15,458 nucleotides of DNA, from positions 1 through 15,458 of the forward strand of contig JBBEBO010000167.1 of the NCBI GenBank assembly GCA_040882265.1, read 5' to 3'. This document shows positions 1 through 8,863 of the stretch, piece by piece. Position 1 is the first letter of the stretch. Every line of letters starts with the position of its first letter. The position numbers were made by a program, and so were the translations under genes. This DNA comes from Brumimicrobium sp040882265 (GTDB taxonomy: Bacteria; Bacteroidota; Bacteroidia; Flavobacteriales_D; Crocinitomicaceae). The notes below the pieces were generated by a model, which made no database searches, was not told the origin of the DNA, and was given only the letters and a program-made list of their open reading frames with translations.

Positions 1-474
1 TTGTAACATCTATATAAGGAGTAATCAATGTTCCTTCTGGTTCGTTTCCTGATCCGTCTGACCAAGCATACGTATCATCTGGTCTTCCATTGTTGGCCGC
101 AGCATTTCCTGGTGTTCCATCAAACTTCCAGAAATCTGTAGCAAAAGTTCCAGTTGCTAAGTTTTCCCAACAATCAGGCTCAACTCCATTATCAAATGGC
201 TCATGGAATGGAGCGGAGTATACAACACATGGCGTCGTAAAGCTTGCTGGTCCAACCCATTCACTTGAATCTCCAACACCACAAACTCCTTTAACATAAA
301 CATCATAATCAGTAATTGCTGACAATCCTGTCAATGTTTCGTTAAGGTTATTTGTTACAATTGTTGTTCCTGTACCTTGAGGAAACCCCGCTGTATCGTA
401 CTCTATAACCCATTCAGTCTCTTGATAACCAGCACTCCAATCTAACTCTGCATCATTGGCTGTAATATTTGAAA
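1..474 (-). repeat. Diverged DNA repeat, copy A (FN3 + start of jelly-roll)
   Basis: Positions 1-474 align without gaps to 3298-3771 (offset 3297) in the neighbouring paralog. I count about 50 differences, roughly 89% identity by eye. Identity is perfect over the first 43 bases and over a long block around 246-325, and mismatches cluster at about 44-200. Both copies are in the same reading frame and encode an FN3 module plus the first half of a jelly-roll. This is paralogous module duplication, probably with patchy gene conversion. Confidence 0.9.
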
Positions 475-2056
475 GTGTTAGTGATGTAGGATCTGGACAA
501 CCAGTTACCTCATCAATTTCTATTTCATCTATTGCTATATCATTATAATAATTGCCTCCTCTTTCAACTAGAAATTTTACTTGAATTGTATCACCAACGT
601 AAGGCAACAAACTTACACCTTGTTCTTCCCATGGATCTGTTTCATCTGATTGTTGTTCACCGTTAATCGAAACCTCATTTGTCCATGTATTCCCACCATC
701 ATTTGAAACTTCAACTTCCAATGAAACTATATTTTGACCATACATGTGGTAATGGAAAGTCATAAAAGGATCAGTAAGTCCTGAAATATCAATATCAAGC
801 GATGTGATTTCAGCAATATCACCTGTAGAACCTGTAGATGCTTCCGTATAAACATATTTACCACCACCAGTAAAGTCATCAGAAGGACCTGTATTAGTTG
901 ATGTAGTTCCACCTGTATTGGTTTCGAACATAAAGCCAGAAGTTGGATTTAATGACCAGCATTGGTTAATTCCACCATTACCAGCATCCCAACTAGGGTC
1001 GTCAAAATTTTCAGTATATGGAGCTGTAACAACACCACAACTGGTTGTAAAGCTATATGGACCAAATGTCAATTCATCAGCACCACCATTACAATCTTCT
1101 GTAATATAATATTCGTATACAGTGTTTGGATTCAGACCTGAAATGTTTTCCGTTATACTAGCACCAGTAATGGCTCCTGAAATAATAGTACCAGAACCTG
1201 TACCAGGAGTAAAGCCTGCAGGTCCATATTCCAACTCATAATTGCCATTTGTTGGCCCATGATCCCAACTAATATCAGCTGAATTTGCAGTAACATTACT
1301 TTCTGAAAAGTTTTCAGGAACATCACAAACAACAGTGAATGGTAATTCTTGGTTATAAGTTAAACCAATTTCATTTGCATCTAAAGCACGATCATACCAT
1401 CTAAACTCATCTAAAACACCATTTAAACTTAAGTTGGTTTCATAGCCTCCTACAGTCAAACCTGTTCCTGTCGTTACATTGATAGAATTCGGAGCAGGTT
1501 CCTGAGCGACTTGCACACCATTTACATAGCCAGTAAGTGTTCCAGCAGCGGAGTTATAAACTACGTGATTCATTTTAGGAGCCATTGTTGCTCCTCCAGT
1601 TAAGGTGATATCAGGCAAATTCGCTCCAAGTCCTCTAACTAGCCAGTTTCCTGAACCAGCAGCGCCATTTGTGAAACATCTAAAGCCACTAGCTCCGTTA
1701 TCTCCAAATATATATTCTATTCCTCCAGCAGCTGGAATATCTGAGGTATAAAATGCTATAGTAAAATCTCCAGTTGCTGAAGCGTTCCACCCAGTATTAA
1801 TAATATCTGTGCTTGAACTTGCGCCTGTACCTAACAAGCCGTCAGTTCCTGCAAACCCTCCTGCACCTACAGTAAGTCCAGAAATTGGCGCGGGATTCGT
1901 CCCGACAGGAGCACTAGCATCATTATCAACAGTTGTTCCTGCATTATTAAAGTTATAGTAAATTAATTCGGGAACATTATAAGTTGTTTGTGTAAATCCT
2001 TGCACATACATAAATACGGGCAGAATTAATAATAATTTTAGTATTTTATTCTTCAT
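1..2056 (-). CDS. Large modular secreted protein, LamG + FN3 + jelly-roll (C-terminus cut by window edge)
   Basis: This is an open frame from ATG at 2056 to the window edge, giving 685 residues without a stop; the 3' end lies outside. Residues 1-23 are a signal peptide (MKNKILKLLLILPVF, ending near GFTQ). Residues about 26-235 look like a LamG/concanavalin-type domain, with the typical DEFRWYDRALDANEI near its end. FN3 modules follow at about 244-340 and 520-609, each bounded by cysteines. A MAM-like jelly-roll lies between them (about 341-515, ending YYNDIAIDEIEID) and a second starts at 610 and is cut. I infer a surface adhesin or secreted enzyme scaffold exported by Sec and then T9SS. The tail is not visible, so T9SS export rests on the paralogs downstream. 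ATG 2062 (MFMKN) is an in-frame alternative; I prefer 2056 because all three paralogs share TTTATGAA at this point. No catalytic residues were recognised. Confidence 0.88.
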   Translation of the reverse strand, partial: MKNKILKLLLILPVFMYVQGFTQTTYNVPELIYYNFNNAGTTVDNDASAPVGTNPAPISGLTVGAGGFAGTDGLLGTGASSSTDIINTGWNASATGDFTIAFYTSDIPAAGGIEYIFGDNGASGFRCFTNGAAGSGNWLVRGLGANLPDITLTGGATMAPKMNHVVYNSAAGTLTGYVNGVQVAQEPAPNSINVTTGTGLTVGGYETNLSLNGVLDEFRWYDRALDANEIGLTYNQELPFTVVCDVPENFSESNVTANSADISWDHGPTNGNYELEYGPAGFTPGTGSGTIISGAITGASITENISGLNPNTVYEYYITEDCNGGADELTFGPYSFTTSCGVVTAPYTENFDDPSWDAGNGGINQCWSLNPTSGFMFETNTGGTTSTNTGPSDDFTGGGKYVYTEASTGSTGDIAEITSLDIDISGLTDPFMTFHYHMYGQNIVSLEVEVSNDGGNTWTNEVSINGEQQSDETDPWEEQGVSLLPYVGDTIQVKFLVERGGNYYNDIAIDEIEIDEVTGCPDPTSLTLSNITANDAELDWSAGYQETEWVIEYDTAGFPQGTGTTIVTNNLNETLTGLSAITDYDVYVKGVCGVGDSSEWVGPASFTTPCVVYSAPFHEPFDNGVEPDCWENLATGTFATDFWKFDGTPGNAAANNGRPDDTYAWSDGSGNEPEGTLITPYIDVT

Positions 2057-2067
2057 AAACATAAATT

Positions 2068-2113
2068 TAATTAATTGTTAACATCCAAACTTAAAGATTT
2101 GTTTTTACACAAA
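2068..2113 (-). promoter_or_regulatory. Promoter and leader box of the LamG/FN3 gene
   Basis: Read on the minus strand, a -7 box TAAGTTTG (2093-2086) matches the Bacteroidota TAnnTTTG consensus. A TTTG follows a T-run about 16 nt further upstream (2113-2110) and could be the -33 element. Four bases after the -7 box comes TTAACAATTAATTA (2081-2068), identical to the box upstream of the gene starting at 8844. Transcription would start near 2082, giving a leader of about 26 nt that opens with this box. Confidence 0.6.
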
Positions 2114-2186
2114 AAAACTATTTACATTATTTCCCCTAAGTTGTTAGTTAAGTTACAAGTCCTACATTTTTTGTTTAAAATAAAAC

Positions 2187-2219
2187 CAAAAAAAGCCCTT
2201 GATCAAAAGACCAAGGGCT
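2187..2219 (-). terminator. Intrinsic terminator of the GEVED/FN3 gene
   Basis: On the minus strand an 8-bp stem AGCCCTTG/CAAGGGCT (2219-2212 with 2201-2194) and a 10-nt loop are followed by a run of seven T. It lies 35 nt after the stop codon at 2255. The same hairpin occurs after the next paralog at 5383-5413. Confidence 0.9.
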
Positions 2220-2563
2220 AAGAATTTAAAGTTTATTTAATTAAATCAAACTCACTACTGTTTTACAACTTTAAAAGTACGTTGACTTTCATCGTTATAA
2301 ATACGTAAAGTATAAATACCTTTTTGTAAGTGATCGATAGCTATCGTTGCTTCAGATGTATTTGAAAGTGCATCTGCATCTGATACTACAACTCTACCAT
2401 TCATGTCTAACATTTCTATACGCAACGACTCTGAATCAGTTGGATTTGAAATGTTAATCATATCTGTCGCTGGGTTTGGATATACTGAAAGATCAGTTAA
2501 TTTCTCCTCTCCTAGTGACAAGTAATCACAAGTATCAGCTACAGTAACGGTAACCAATGAAGT
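2187..2563 (-). repeat. Near-identical 3'-end repeat, copy A (sorting domain + terminator)
   Basis: From the terminator T-run through the stop codon, the T9SS sorting domain and a little beyond, this stretch matches 5382-5757. I find three substitutions (at about 2235, 2502 and 2539) and one A-run length difference in about 376 nt. Identity starts abruptly at the terminator and fades abruptly beyond 2563, where the two genes become clearly diverged homologs. Even third codon positions are unchanged, which points to recent gene conversion. Confidence 0.93.
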
Positions 2564-5107
2564 ATCCGCTGGACAAACTCCATTTGAAACTATGTAATCG
2601 TAATTGTAATCACCTGGGAAGTTTGAAGCATTTTGCTGTGAACCAGCTATTGGATCATCAGATGAATCATACCACGTTCCGCCGTGATCTACATTTCCAC
2701 TTAAACCATCAAATAAATTGATTGGTTCGTTCATACATACTTCCAAGTCTTCACTTTGACCTGCAGTAGATGGTGGATATACACTAACAGTTGCAACAGC
2801 AGTATCTTCTTGACAAGCTCCTTTTGTAATGTAATACACCTCATAATCACCTTGTGGTAACGTTTGAATGTTTAACATTGTGTCATCAACAACCAACCCT
2901 TGACTTGTTGGGAACTCCCACCTTCCATCTTCGGTATCAATTGTAATTATACTATTCAAATCAACCAATTCGTCTAATCGACATACATCTGAAGCATCAT
3001 CTGTTCCAGCTTCTCGAATACAGCTCCAAACTCGAACTTCATCAAGCAATATATCGTTATAAAATGCAGAACTTGAAGTTGCTGTATGGTCTGTTACAAA
3101 TCGAATTCTAACTGTTGAATCTTCATAAGCACTTAAATCATAAGCTTCATACATCCACTCAGTGCTATCTCCCGAAAGTGTGTCTAACGTTTCCCAAACT
3201 GATCCGCCGTTAATTTCAATGTATAACTCTACATTATCACCAGGGTTTGTTCCATTATTACTGAACCATTCAAAAGTTAAATAGGGATCATTAATAGTTG
3301 TAACATCTATATAAGGAGTAATCAATGTTCCTTCTGGTTCAACTCCTGAACCGTCTGACCAAGCATAAGTGTCTTCAGGCTTGCCATTGTTAGCTGCCTC
3401 ATATCCAACTACTCCGTTAAACTTCCAAAAATCAGTAGCAGCTGTTCCAGTTGCTAAGTTTTCCCAGCAATCAGGCTCAACTCCATTATCAAATGGTTCA
3501 TGGAAAGGTGCTGAGAAAACAACACATGGCGTCGTAAAGCTTGCTGGACCAACCCATTCACTTGAATCTCCAACACCACAAACTCCTTTAACATAAACAT
3601 CATAATCAGTAATTGCTGACAATGCTGTTAATGTTTCGTTAAGATTATTCGTTACAATTGTTGTTCCTGTACCTTGAGTGAACCCAGCAACATCATACTC
3701 AATAACCCATTCAGTCTCTTGATAACCAGCGCTCCAATCTAACTCTGCATCATTGGCTGTAATATTTGAAACATTTAAACCAAATGGTCTAGGGCAAGAC
3801 GGAGCCTCATCAACCATAACACTATCCAAAAGAATATCATTGTATTGAGCTAATCCTGATGTTACTGTCTGATCACATATAAATCTAAATTGAACCGTTT
3901 GACCCACATAAGAGTCAAGTACTAATTCTGCTTCTTTCCAATCTGGACTGTCTCCAGAAAACGTTGTTAAGTTAGTCCACCCAGAACCATCGTTGATGTC
4001 AACAATCAGAGGGACATTATCTCCTGGATTGTCTGTATTGTTACTAAACCAATCAAATGACAAAGTAGGCACAGTAAGCGCAGACATATCTATCAGTGGT
4101 GATAACAAAGTAATATCAGCTACTACAGGTGTAGAACCATCAGTCCAAGCAAAAGAACCTGCTGGGCGCCCATTAGCCGCTGCACCATAACCTGGAGTTC
4201 CAGTGAACTTCCAGAGTCCGTTAACTGAACCTGAGTTTGAAGAAACATTGTCCCAGCAGTTTGGTAGAGCACCTGTTGTAAATGCTTCCAAGTAGGGAGC
4301 TGTTTCTGGTACACAATTTGTCGTAATAGTATATGGTCCAGACCAAGTACTTGTATCCGTTCCACCGCAATCTGCCTGAACATAAACATCATAAGTAGTT
4401 GATGGCGTTAACCCACCGATAGTTTCAGGGTTGTTTGTAGTTGCCATATTTGTTCCTGTTCCTGGAGTGTAACCTGGCGCACCATATTCTATGTTCCAAT
4501 TCGTTTCAGAACCTTGGGAAGTCCAACCTATTTCAGCATCTGTCGATGTAATACTGTTATCAACAATATTAATTGGAGCAGGACAAGTTGGTGCAGGTAG
4601 AATATTAACAGTATAATCATGTGTTTCACCCCAAGTAGCACCTGATGTACAAGAATTTGTAGGAGCTCCTGCATATCTTCCAATTATACGCATCCTTGTC
4701 GTTGTAGGAGTTGCTCCAGCAGGTATTGATATAGACCCCGTGGTTATAGCCTCTCCAGTAGCAGAAGTAAACAGCAATTCTCCTGGATCTTCGAAATCAT
4801 CATTATTGTTAAAATCAATATAAACTCTGATGTACTGATTCCCAAAATTGTGTGTTGCTTCAAAGTTATATGTCACAGTTGCTTCTAAATCCCCCTCTAA
4901 TGTAGGGTCTGCTGTAAAATCACCATAAGCATTAGCAGAACAGCCTGAACCAAGATGATTTATTCCTGAATTATATAATATAAAATCATCAATATCATCA
5001 CCAGAAGTACAACCTGTTGTATAAGTTGGAACGCAATACTGTGCATTCAATTGAGTAAAGAAGCCTATTGGCAAAAAAGCCATGACTTTAAGTAAAGTTT
5101 TTTTCAT
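2255..5107 (-). CDS. T9SS-exported modular protein, GEVED + FN3 + jelly-roll modules
   Basis: This encodes 950 residues. The signal peptide is residues 1-22 (MKKTLLKVMAFLPIGFF, ending LNAQ). A GEVED-type domain follows (about 23-170, with YIDFNNNDDFEDPGE and TRMRI). Then come FN3 at 175-265, a MAM-like jelly-roll at 266-437, FN3 at 438-527 and a second jelly-roll at 529-695; both jelly-rolls carry YNDILLD. About 697-872 holds Ig-like repeats with paired cysteines, and 873-950 is a T9SS type A sorting domain (LSVYPNPATDMINIS, ending FKVVKQ). It should cross the inner membrane by Sec and the outer membrane by T9SS, and then be anchored or released; adhesion is the likeliest role, but no function can be proven. 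It sits between two paralogs with its own promoter and terminator. ATG 5113 (MFMKK) is possible; 5107 fits the start context shared by the paralogs. Confidence 0.93.
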   Translation of the reverse strand: MKKTLLKVMAFLPIGFFTQLNAQYCVPTYTTGCTSGDDIDDFILYNSGINHLGSGCSANAYGDFTADPTLEGDLEATVTYNFEATHNFGNQYIRVYIDFNNNDDFEDPGELLFTSATGEAITTGSISIPAGATPTTTRMRIIGRYAGAPTNSCTSGATWGETHDYTVNILPAPTCPAPINIVDNSITSTDAEIGWTSQGSETNWNIEYGAPGYTPGTGTNMATTNNPETIGGLTPSTTYDVYVQADCGGTDTSTWSGPYTITTNCVPETAPYLEAFTTGALPNCWDNVSSNSGSVNGLWKFTGTPGYGAAANGRPAGSFAWTDGSTPVVADITLLSPLIDMSALTVPTLSFDWFSNNTDNPGDNVPLIVDINDGSGWTNLTTFSGDSPDWKEAELVLDSYVGQTVQFRFICDQTVTSGLAQYNDILLDSVMVDEAPSCPRPFGLNVSNITANDAELDWSAGYQETEWVIEYDVAGFTQGTGTTIVTNNLNETLTALSAITDYDVYVKGVCGVGDSSEWVGPASFTTPCVVFSAPFHEPFDNGVEPDCWENLATGTAATDFWKFNGVVGYEAANNGKPEDTYAWSDGSGVEPEGTLITPYIDVTTINDPYLTFEWFSNNGTNPGDNVELYIEINGGSVWETLDTLSGDSTEWMYEAYDLSAYEDSTVRIRFVTDHTATSSSAFYNDILLDEVRVWSCIREAGTDDASDVCRLDELVDLNSIITIDTEDGRWEFPTSQGLVVDDTMLNIQTLPQGDYEVYYITKGACQEDTAVATVSVYPPSTAGQSEDLEVCMNEPINLFDGLSGNVDHGGTWYDSSDDPIAGSQQNASNFPGDYNYDYIVSNGVCPADTSLVTVTVADTCDYLSLGEEKLTDLSVYPNPATDMINISNPTDSESLRIEMLDMNGRVVVSDADALSNTSEATIAIDHLQKGIYTLRIYNDESQRTFKVVKQ
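3298..3771 (-). repeat. Diverged DNA repeat, copy B (FN3 + start of jelly-roll)
   Basis: This is the partner of 1-474, in the same frame and with no indels, about 89% identical by eye. It covers the second FN3 module and the beginning of the second jelly-roll of this protein. The differences concentrate in the jelly-roll part, while the FN3 strands and the region after the shared TTPCVV motif are nearly unchanged. Confidence 0.9.
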
Positions 5108-5119
5108 AAACATGTTTTT

Positions 5120-5168
5120 TTATTAATTATTAACATTTAAATTTATTACTTTATTTTATCATAACAAA
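5120..5168 (-). promoter_or_regulatory. Promoter and leader box of the GEVED/FN3 gene
   Basis: On the minus strand TTTG (5168-5165), a 19-nt spacer and TAAATTTA (5145-5138, one base off TAnnTTTG) form a plausible Bacteroidota promoter. Four bases later comes TTAATAATTAATAA (5133-5120), a close variant of the TTAACAATTAATTA box in the two paralogs. The expected start of transcription is near 5134, about 26 nt before the ATG. Confidence 0.55.
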
Positions 5169-5381
5169 TTATTAATTATACATCTCTATTAATTAATTAA
5201 TATAACACGCATTCATAAAATTTTGTTAAAATTTAACATGTATCTATTTTTTAACGTTTATCTACTTTATAATTAGGCATAAAAAAAGTTCTACAAGATA
5301 TCAAGAAAATTAACCTTCAATATTTAAGTAGGATAATTTGAGATCTAGCTTACCACTTACGTAAACTATTAATTACAATAC
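5169..5381. other. AT-rich intergenic stretch, no gene seen
   Basis: This lies between the promoter of the gene to its left and the terminator of the gene to its right. It is very AT-rich, with many stop codons in all frames. I see no RNA gene, no extended inverted repeat and no short ORF with a ribosome-binding context. Confidence 0.6.
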
Positions 5382-5757
5382 CAAAAAAGCCCTTGATCAA
5401 AAGACCAAGGGCTAAGAATTTAAAGTTTGTTTAATTAAATCAAACTCACTACTGTTTTACAACTTTAAAAGTACGTTGACTTTCATCGTTATAAATACGT
5501 AAAGTATAAATACCTTTTTGTAAGTGATCGATAGCTATCGTTGCTTCAGATGTATTTGAAAGTGCATCTGCATCTGATACTACAACTCTACCATTCATGT
5601 CTAACATTTCTATACGCAACGACTCTGAATCAGTTGGATTTGAAATGTTAATCATATCTGTCGCTGGGTTTGGATATACTGAAAGTTCAGTTAATTTCTC
5701 CTCTCCTAGTGACAAGTAATCACAAGTATCAGTTACAGTAACGGTAACCAATGAAGT
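5382..5757 (-). repeat. Near-identical 3'-end repeat, copy B (sorting domain + terminator)
   Basis: This is the partner of 2187-2563. It encodes the same last 78 residues of the T9SS sorting domain, which are identical in both proteins. The only protein changes in the tract are just upstream (LTE versus LTD, and VTVT versus VTVA). Confidence 0.93.
5383..5413 (-). terminator. Intrinsic terminator of the largest FN3 gene
   Basis: Minus-strand stem AGCCCTTG/CAAGGGCT (5413-5406 with 5395-5388) with a 10-nt loop, followed by six T. It lies 35 nt after the stop codon at 5449 and is a copy of the hairpin at 2187-2219. Confidence 0.9.
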
Positions 5758-8700
5758 GTCTGCTGAACAAACACCGTTTGAAACAATATAATCATAATTA
5801 TAAGTACCTGCGATACTTGGAGCGTGTGGAACTGCATCAGCTAATGGATCATCAGATGAATTATACCACGTTCCTCCTAAATCAAGATTACCACTCAATC
5901 CATTAAATAGATCAATCGGCTCGTTTAGACATACATTTAAATCTCCATTTTGACCTGCTGAAGATGGTGGGTATACTTCTAATGTTGCAACAGTTGTATC
6001 ATTAGTACATCCTCCTTCAACAATATATAACACTTCATATTCACCAGAAGGTAAGTTTGAAATATTAAATAGTGAATCATCTACAACCAACTGTTGATTA
6101 CCAGGATAAACCCAACTTCCGTTTTCTTGACCTTTCACTATTAATGAATTAAGATCAGCTGTTCCATCTGCACGACAAACGTCAGTACCGCCATCTTGAC
6201 CAGACTCAGGAATACAAACATCAAAACAAACATCATCTATGTAAAGTCTCCATCCATCTAACCCTCCAGAAGGAACGTGAAATGCAATATATACATCACC
6301 AGTAAAAGAAGTTAGATCTAATGTAGTATCTAAATAATTTTCATTAGAGTAACTGTCTAAATACATCAAAGTATCTTGAAAGTCAGCAGGAGCTTTTCCT
6401 GTAGTTGAAAGCAGAACTTCAAAATCATTTGGTTCGTTAGAACTTTGAACTCTATAAAAGAAATTCATAACTTCATTTGCATTCAAACTAATTTGAGGGG
6501 TAATTAACCAATCGTCATTCGCTCCACTATTAAAATCAGTGTTAATCATTGCTACTTCATCTCCTGAATTTGGATTAAATGTATAGTCCATATCCCATTC
6601 GTCACCATCACCATTCTCATCCAACACTGTCCAACAGTTTTGTGTTTGAGAACCTGAGTCAAAAGACTCACAGAAGTCTAAAGGATCAAATACTTCACAT
6701 TCTGTTGTAAACATAAACGGTCCACCATAAAGTGAAGTATCACCTGCGGAACATATTGCTCTTACGTAAACATCATAGCTTGTATTTGCAGTAAGTCCCG
6801 AAATAGTTTCTGGGTTGTTCGTTGTTACCATTGTATTCCCATTACCTTGAACAAAACCAGTTGTATCATATTCGATAATCCATTCTGTTGCACTACCGTT
6901 TTCTGTCCAATCTATATCAGCATCAGTTGGCGTTACATTAGAAGCAATTACATCTGTTGGTCTCGGACAAGTTGGCACAGGAAGTACTTCTACGATTATA
7001 TCAATTGTAGACCCGTAGGTTTCAGCTGTACATGGACCTGGGTCAGCAGCTGACCCGTATTCAGATCTTACTCTCATTCTGTAAGAGCCTGCAGGCGTAC
7101 CCGCTGGAATAGTAATGTCACCATAATGAGCATTGTTTGGGTTTCCTGCTTGGTATTGGAAATATAGTTCTTCACTTGATTCAAAATCTAAATTATTATT
7201 CCAATCAGCCCAAATTCGTATTGCGTTTCCACCTCCTTGATAATTGGTTTCAAAATCGATGGTATTGCCTTCAACTTCTCTTAAAGTATCCGTTGATGTC
7301 AAATCTTCATAACCACCTGCTGGGTGAGATGAAGCGGTATAATTTACATTTTCAACAGCATTTAAAGTTTCAAACAACGTCATGTAATCAAATGTTGAAG
7401 AATATGTTGGCAAACAATAATCAAGCAAAACAGTTTCTGGTCCTGACCAGTTTGAAGGAGAGCCTCCACAATCAGCTTGTACATAAAAATCATATTCCTC
7501 GCCAGCTGTCAAACCTGAGATAACTTCAGATAAATTTGTTGTGTTGTTTATTAAACCTTCTTCTGCTCCAGTTCCTGGTGCAAATCCTACTAAACCATAC
7601 TCAATATTCCATTCAGTAGAAGTTCCAATTTCTGTCCAAGAAAAATCAACTTCTGTAAAAGATAAAATGTCAACATTTAAATCAATTGGATCTGAACATG
7701 GATCAGCAGTTGTAATCTCTAAAGGACCTATCCAAGTACTTTGCCCATTAGCACCACAATCTGCTTGAACATAAACATCGTAATCAGTTGAGGGTGTCAA
7801 CCCAGTAATTGATTCTGGATTATTTGTAGTATTATTAATTGCCCCATCTTCATTTCCAGTACCAGGGGCGAAACCTGTTGCTCCCCATTCAATGCTCCAT
7901 TCAGTTGCAGAACCATTTTCAGTCCATGAAACATCAGAACTTGTTGCATCTGTAAAATCTTCTGTTAAGTTCGACGGATCTGGACAAAGAGATGTTGTTG
8001 TTACAGAAAGAGGTCCAATCCATGCGCTTTCATCACCTCCACCACAGTCTGCTTGAACGTAAATGTCATAATCAGTAACTGGAGTAAGTCCAGTGATTGT
8101 TTCTGGATTATTTGTTGTACCTACTATTTCTCCATCTTCATTTCCAGTACCAGGGGCAAATCCTGTTGCACCCCACTCAATGTTCCACTCTGTTGCTGAA
8201 CCGTTTTCAGTCCATGAAATATCAACTTCATCCCCTCCTACAAAATCGTCTGTTAGATTAGTTGGATCAGGACAAGATAAAGAAAGTAATAGAGGTGAAC
8301 TAATACAAAATCCATATGCCCAGCTACCAGCATCATCATAATTAAATCTATATTGAAAATTAGATAATTGATTAGTTGTAAATGATGATATATCAATCAA
8401 AGATGATTCAAAAAAGTCTTGATCGTCACAGTTTTCATAATCAACGGCTGAAGTGCTATTATCAATAAGTGACTCAACAACAACCCATGACCCAGCATCA
8501 TCGTCCCAATATTCAAGATTCAAAAATTCAGCTGCATTAAATCCATCATTAAATACGTAGTCGAAATTAATCAACAAATATTCTTCCCCATTCGATGACG
8601 CAGCTGTCAAATCAATGATAGGAGATTCTGCGGAAAGTGCATTGACCGAACCAGAACCAGCACCATCATCGTCAAAAGTTAAATCAGTATCAACTGTTGG

Positions 8701-8844
8701 ATCACTTAAAAGTGAACCTGCATCATACGTACCATTTATTGTCCAATTGGTATTTGGCCAATTGGCAGGTTCATTTATAGTTTGTGAAACACTGTTGAAC
8801 AGCAACAAACTTAAGGAACCAAGTAATAAATAAATTTTCTTCAT
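5449..8844 (-). CDS. T9SS-exported modular adhesin-like protein with four FN3, GEVED and cleaved-adhesin-like modules
   Basis: This encodes 1131 residues. The signal peptide is residues 1-21 (MKKIYLLLGSLSLLLF, ending VSQT). About 22-189 is a jelly-roll-like domain. Three tandem FN3 modules follow (190-286, 287-380, 381-475), then a GEVED-type domain (476-623, with RIWADWNNNLDFE and YRMRVRSEY), a fourth FN3 (624-714) and a cleaved-adhesin/MAM-like domain (715-875, with DDWLITPQI and GWRLYIDDV). Ig-like repeats occupy 876-1053 and a T9SS type A sorting domain 1054-1131. The role is inferred to be surface adhesion or substrate binding; no protease or glycosidase motif is seen. The frame stays open upstream to 8934, but that start would add a non-signal-like leader and lie upstream of the promoter. 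ATG 8844 gives a clean signal peptide and matches the paralogs. It is divergent from the gene at 9113. Confidence 0.93.
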   Translation of the reverse strand: MKKIYLLLGSLSLLLFNSVSQTINEPANWPNTNWTINGTYDAGSLLSDPTVDTDLTFDDDGAGSGSVNALSAESPIIDLTAASSNGEEYLLINFDYVFNDGFNAAEFLNLEYWDDDAGSWVVVESLIDNSTSAVDYENCDDQDFFESSLIDISSFTTNQLSNFQYRFNYDDAGSWAYGFCISSPLLLSLSCPDPTNLTDDFVGGDEVDISWTENGSATEWNIEWGATGFAPGTGNEDGEIVGTTNNPETITGLTPVTDYDIYVQADCGGGDESAWIGPLSVTTTSLCPDPSNLTEDFTDATSSDVSWTENGSATEWSIEWGATGFAPGTGNEDGAINNTTNNPESITGLTPSTDYDVYVQADCGANGQSTWIGPLEITTADPCSDPIDLNVDILSFTEVDFSWTEIGTSTEWNIEYGLVGFAPGTGAEEGLINNTTNLSEVISGLTAGEEYDFYVQADCGGSPSNWSGPETVLLDYCLPTYSSTFDYMTLFETLNAVENVNYTASSHPAGGYEDLTSTDTLREVEGNTIDFETNYQGGGNAIRIWADWNNNLDFESSEELYFQYQAGNPNNAHYGDITIPAGTPAGSYRMRVRSEYGSAADPGPCTAETYGSTIDIIVEVLPVPTCPRPTDVIASNVTPTDADIDWTENGSATEWIIEYDTTGFVQGNGNTMVTTNNPETISGLTANTSYDVYVRAICSAGDTSLYGGPFMFTTECEVFDPLDFCESFDSGSQTQNCWTVLDENGDGDEWDMDYTFNPNSGDEVAMINTDFNSGANDDWLITPQISLNANEVMNFFYRVQSSNEPNDFEVLLSTTGKAPADFQDTLMYLDSYSNENYLDTTLDLTSFTGDVYIAFHVPSGGLDGWRLYIDDVCFDVCIPESGQDGGTDVCRADGTADLNSLIVKGQENGSWVYPGNQQLVVDDSLFNISNLPSGEYEVLYIVEGGCTNDTTVATLEVYPPSSAGQNGDLNVCLNEPIDLFNGLSGNLDLGGTWYNSSDDPLADAVPHAPSIAGTYNYDYIVSNGVCSADTSLVTVTVTDTCDYLSLGEEKLTELSVYPNPATDMINISNPTDSESLRIEMLDMNGRVVVSDADALSNTSEATIAIDHLQKGIYTLRIYNDESQRTFKVVKQ
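7690..8285 (-). repeat. Two adjacent FN3-coding DNA repeats
   Basis: Two units of about 290 nt (roughly 7690-7985 and 7985-8285) are strongly alike at the DNA level. Each encodes SWTENGSATEW, then GATGFAPGTGNEDG, a TNNPE turn, and YVQADCG. A third, more diverged unit precedes them at about 7415-7690. They reflect internal tandem duplication of one FN3 exon-like module. Confidence 0.85.
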
Positions 8845-8863
8845 AAACCTAGTTTTATATAAA

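Noticed and set aside
4123..4392. 89-codon minus-strand frame inside the GEVED/FN3 gene
   Set aside because: It is a shifted frame of a well-supported coding region whose correct frame encodes jelly-roll and FN3 sequence; its product has no domain character.
7137..7523. 128-codon plus-strand frame opposite the largest FN3 gene
   Set aside because: It lies antisense to the GEVED/FN3-coding frame, has no promoter or start context, and reads as low-complexity antisense translation.
7415..8285. Regular repeats as a CRISPR array
   Set aside because: Units are about 290 nt, lie in frame in an open reading frame and encode FN3 domains.
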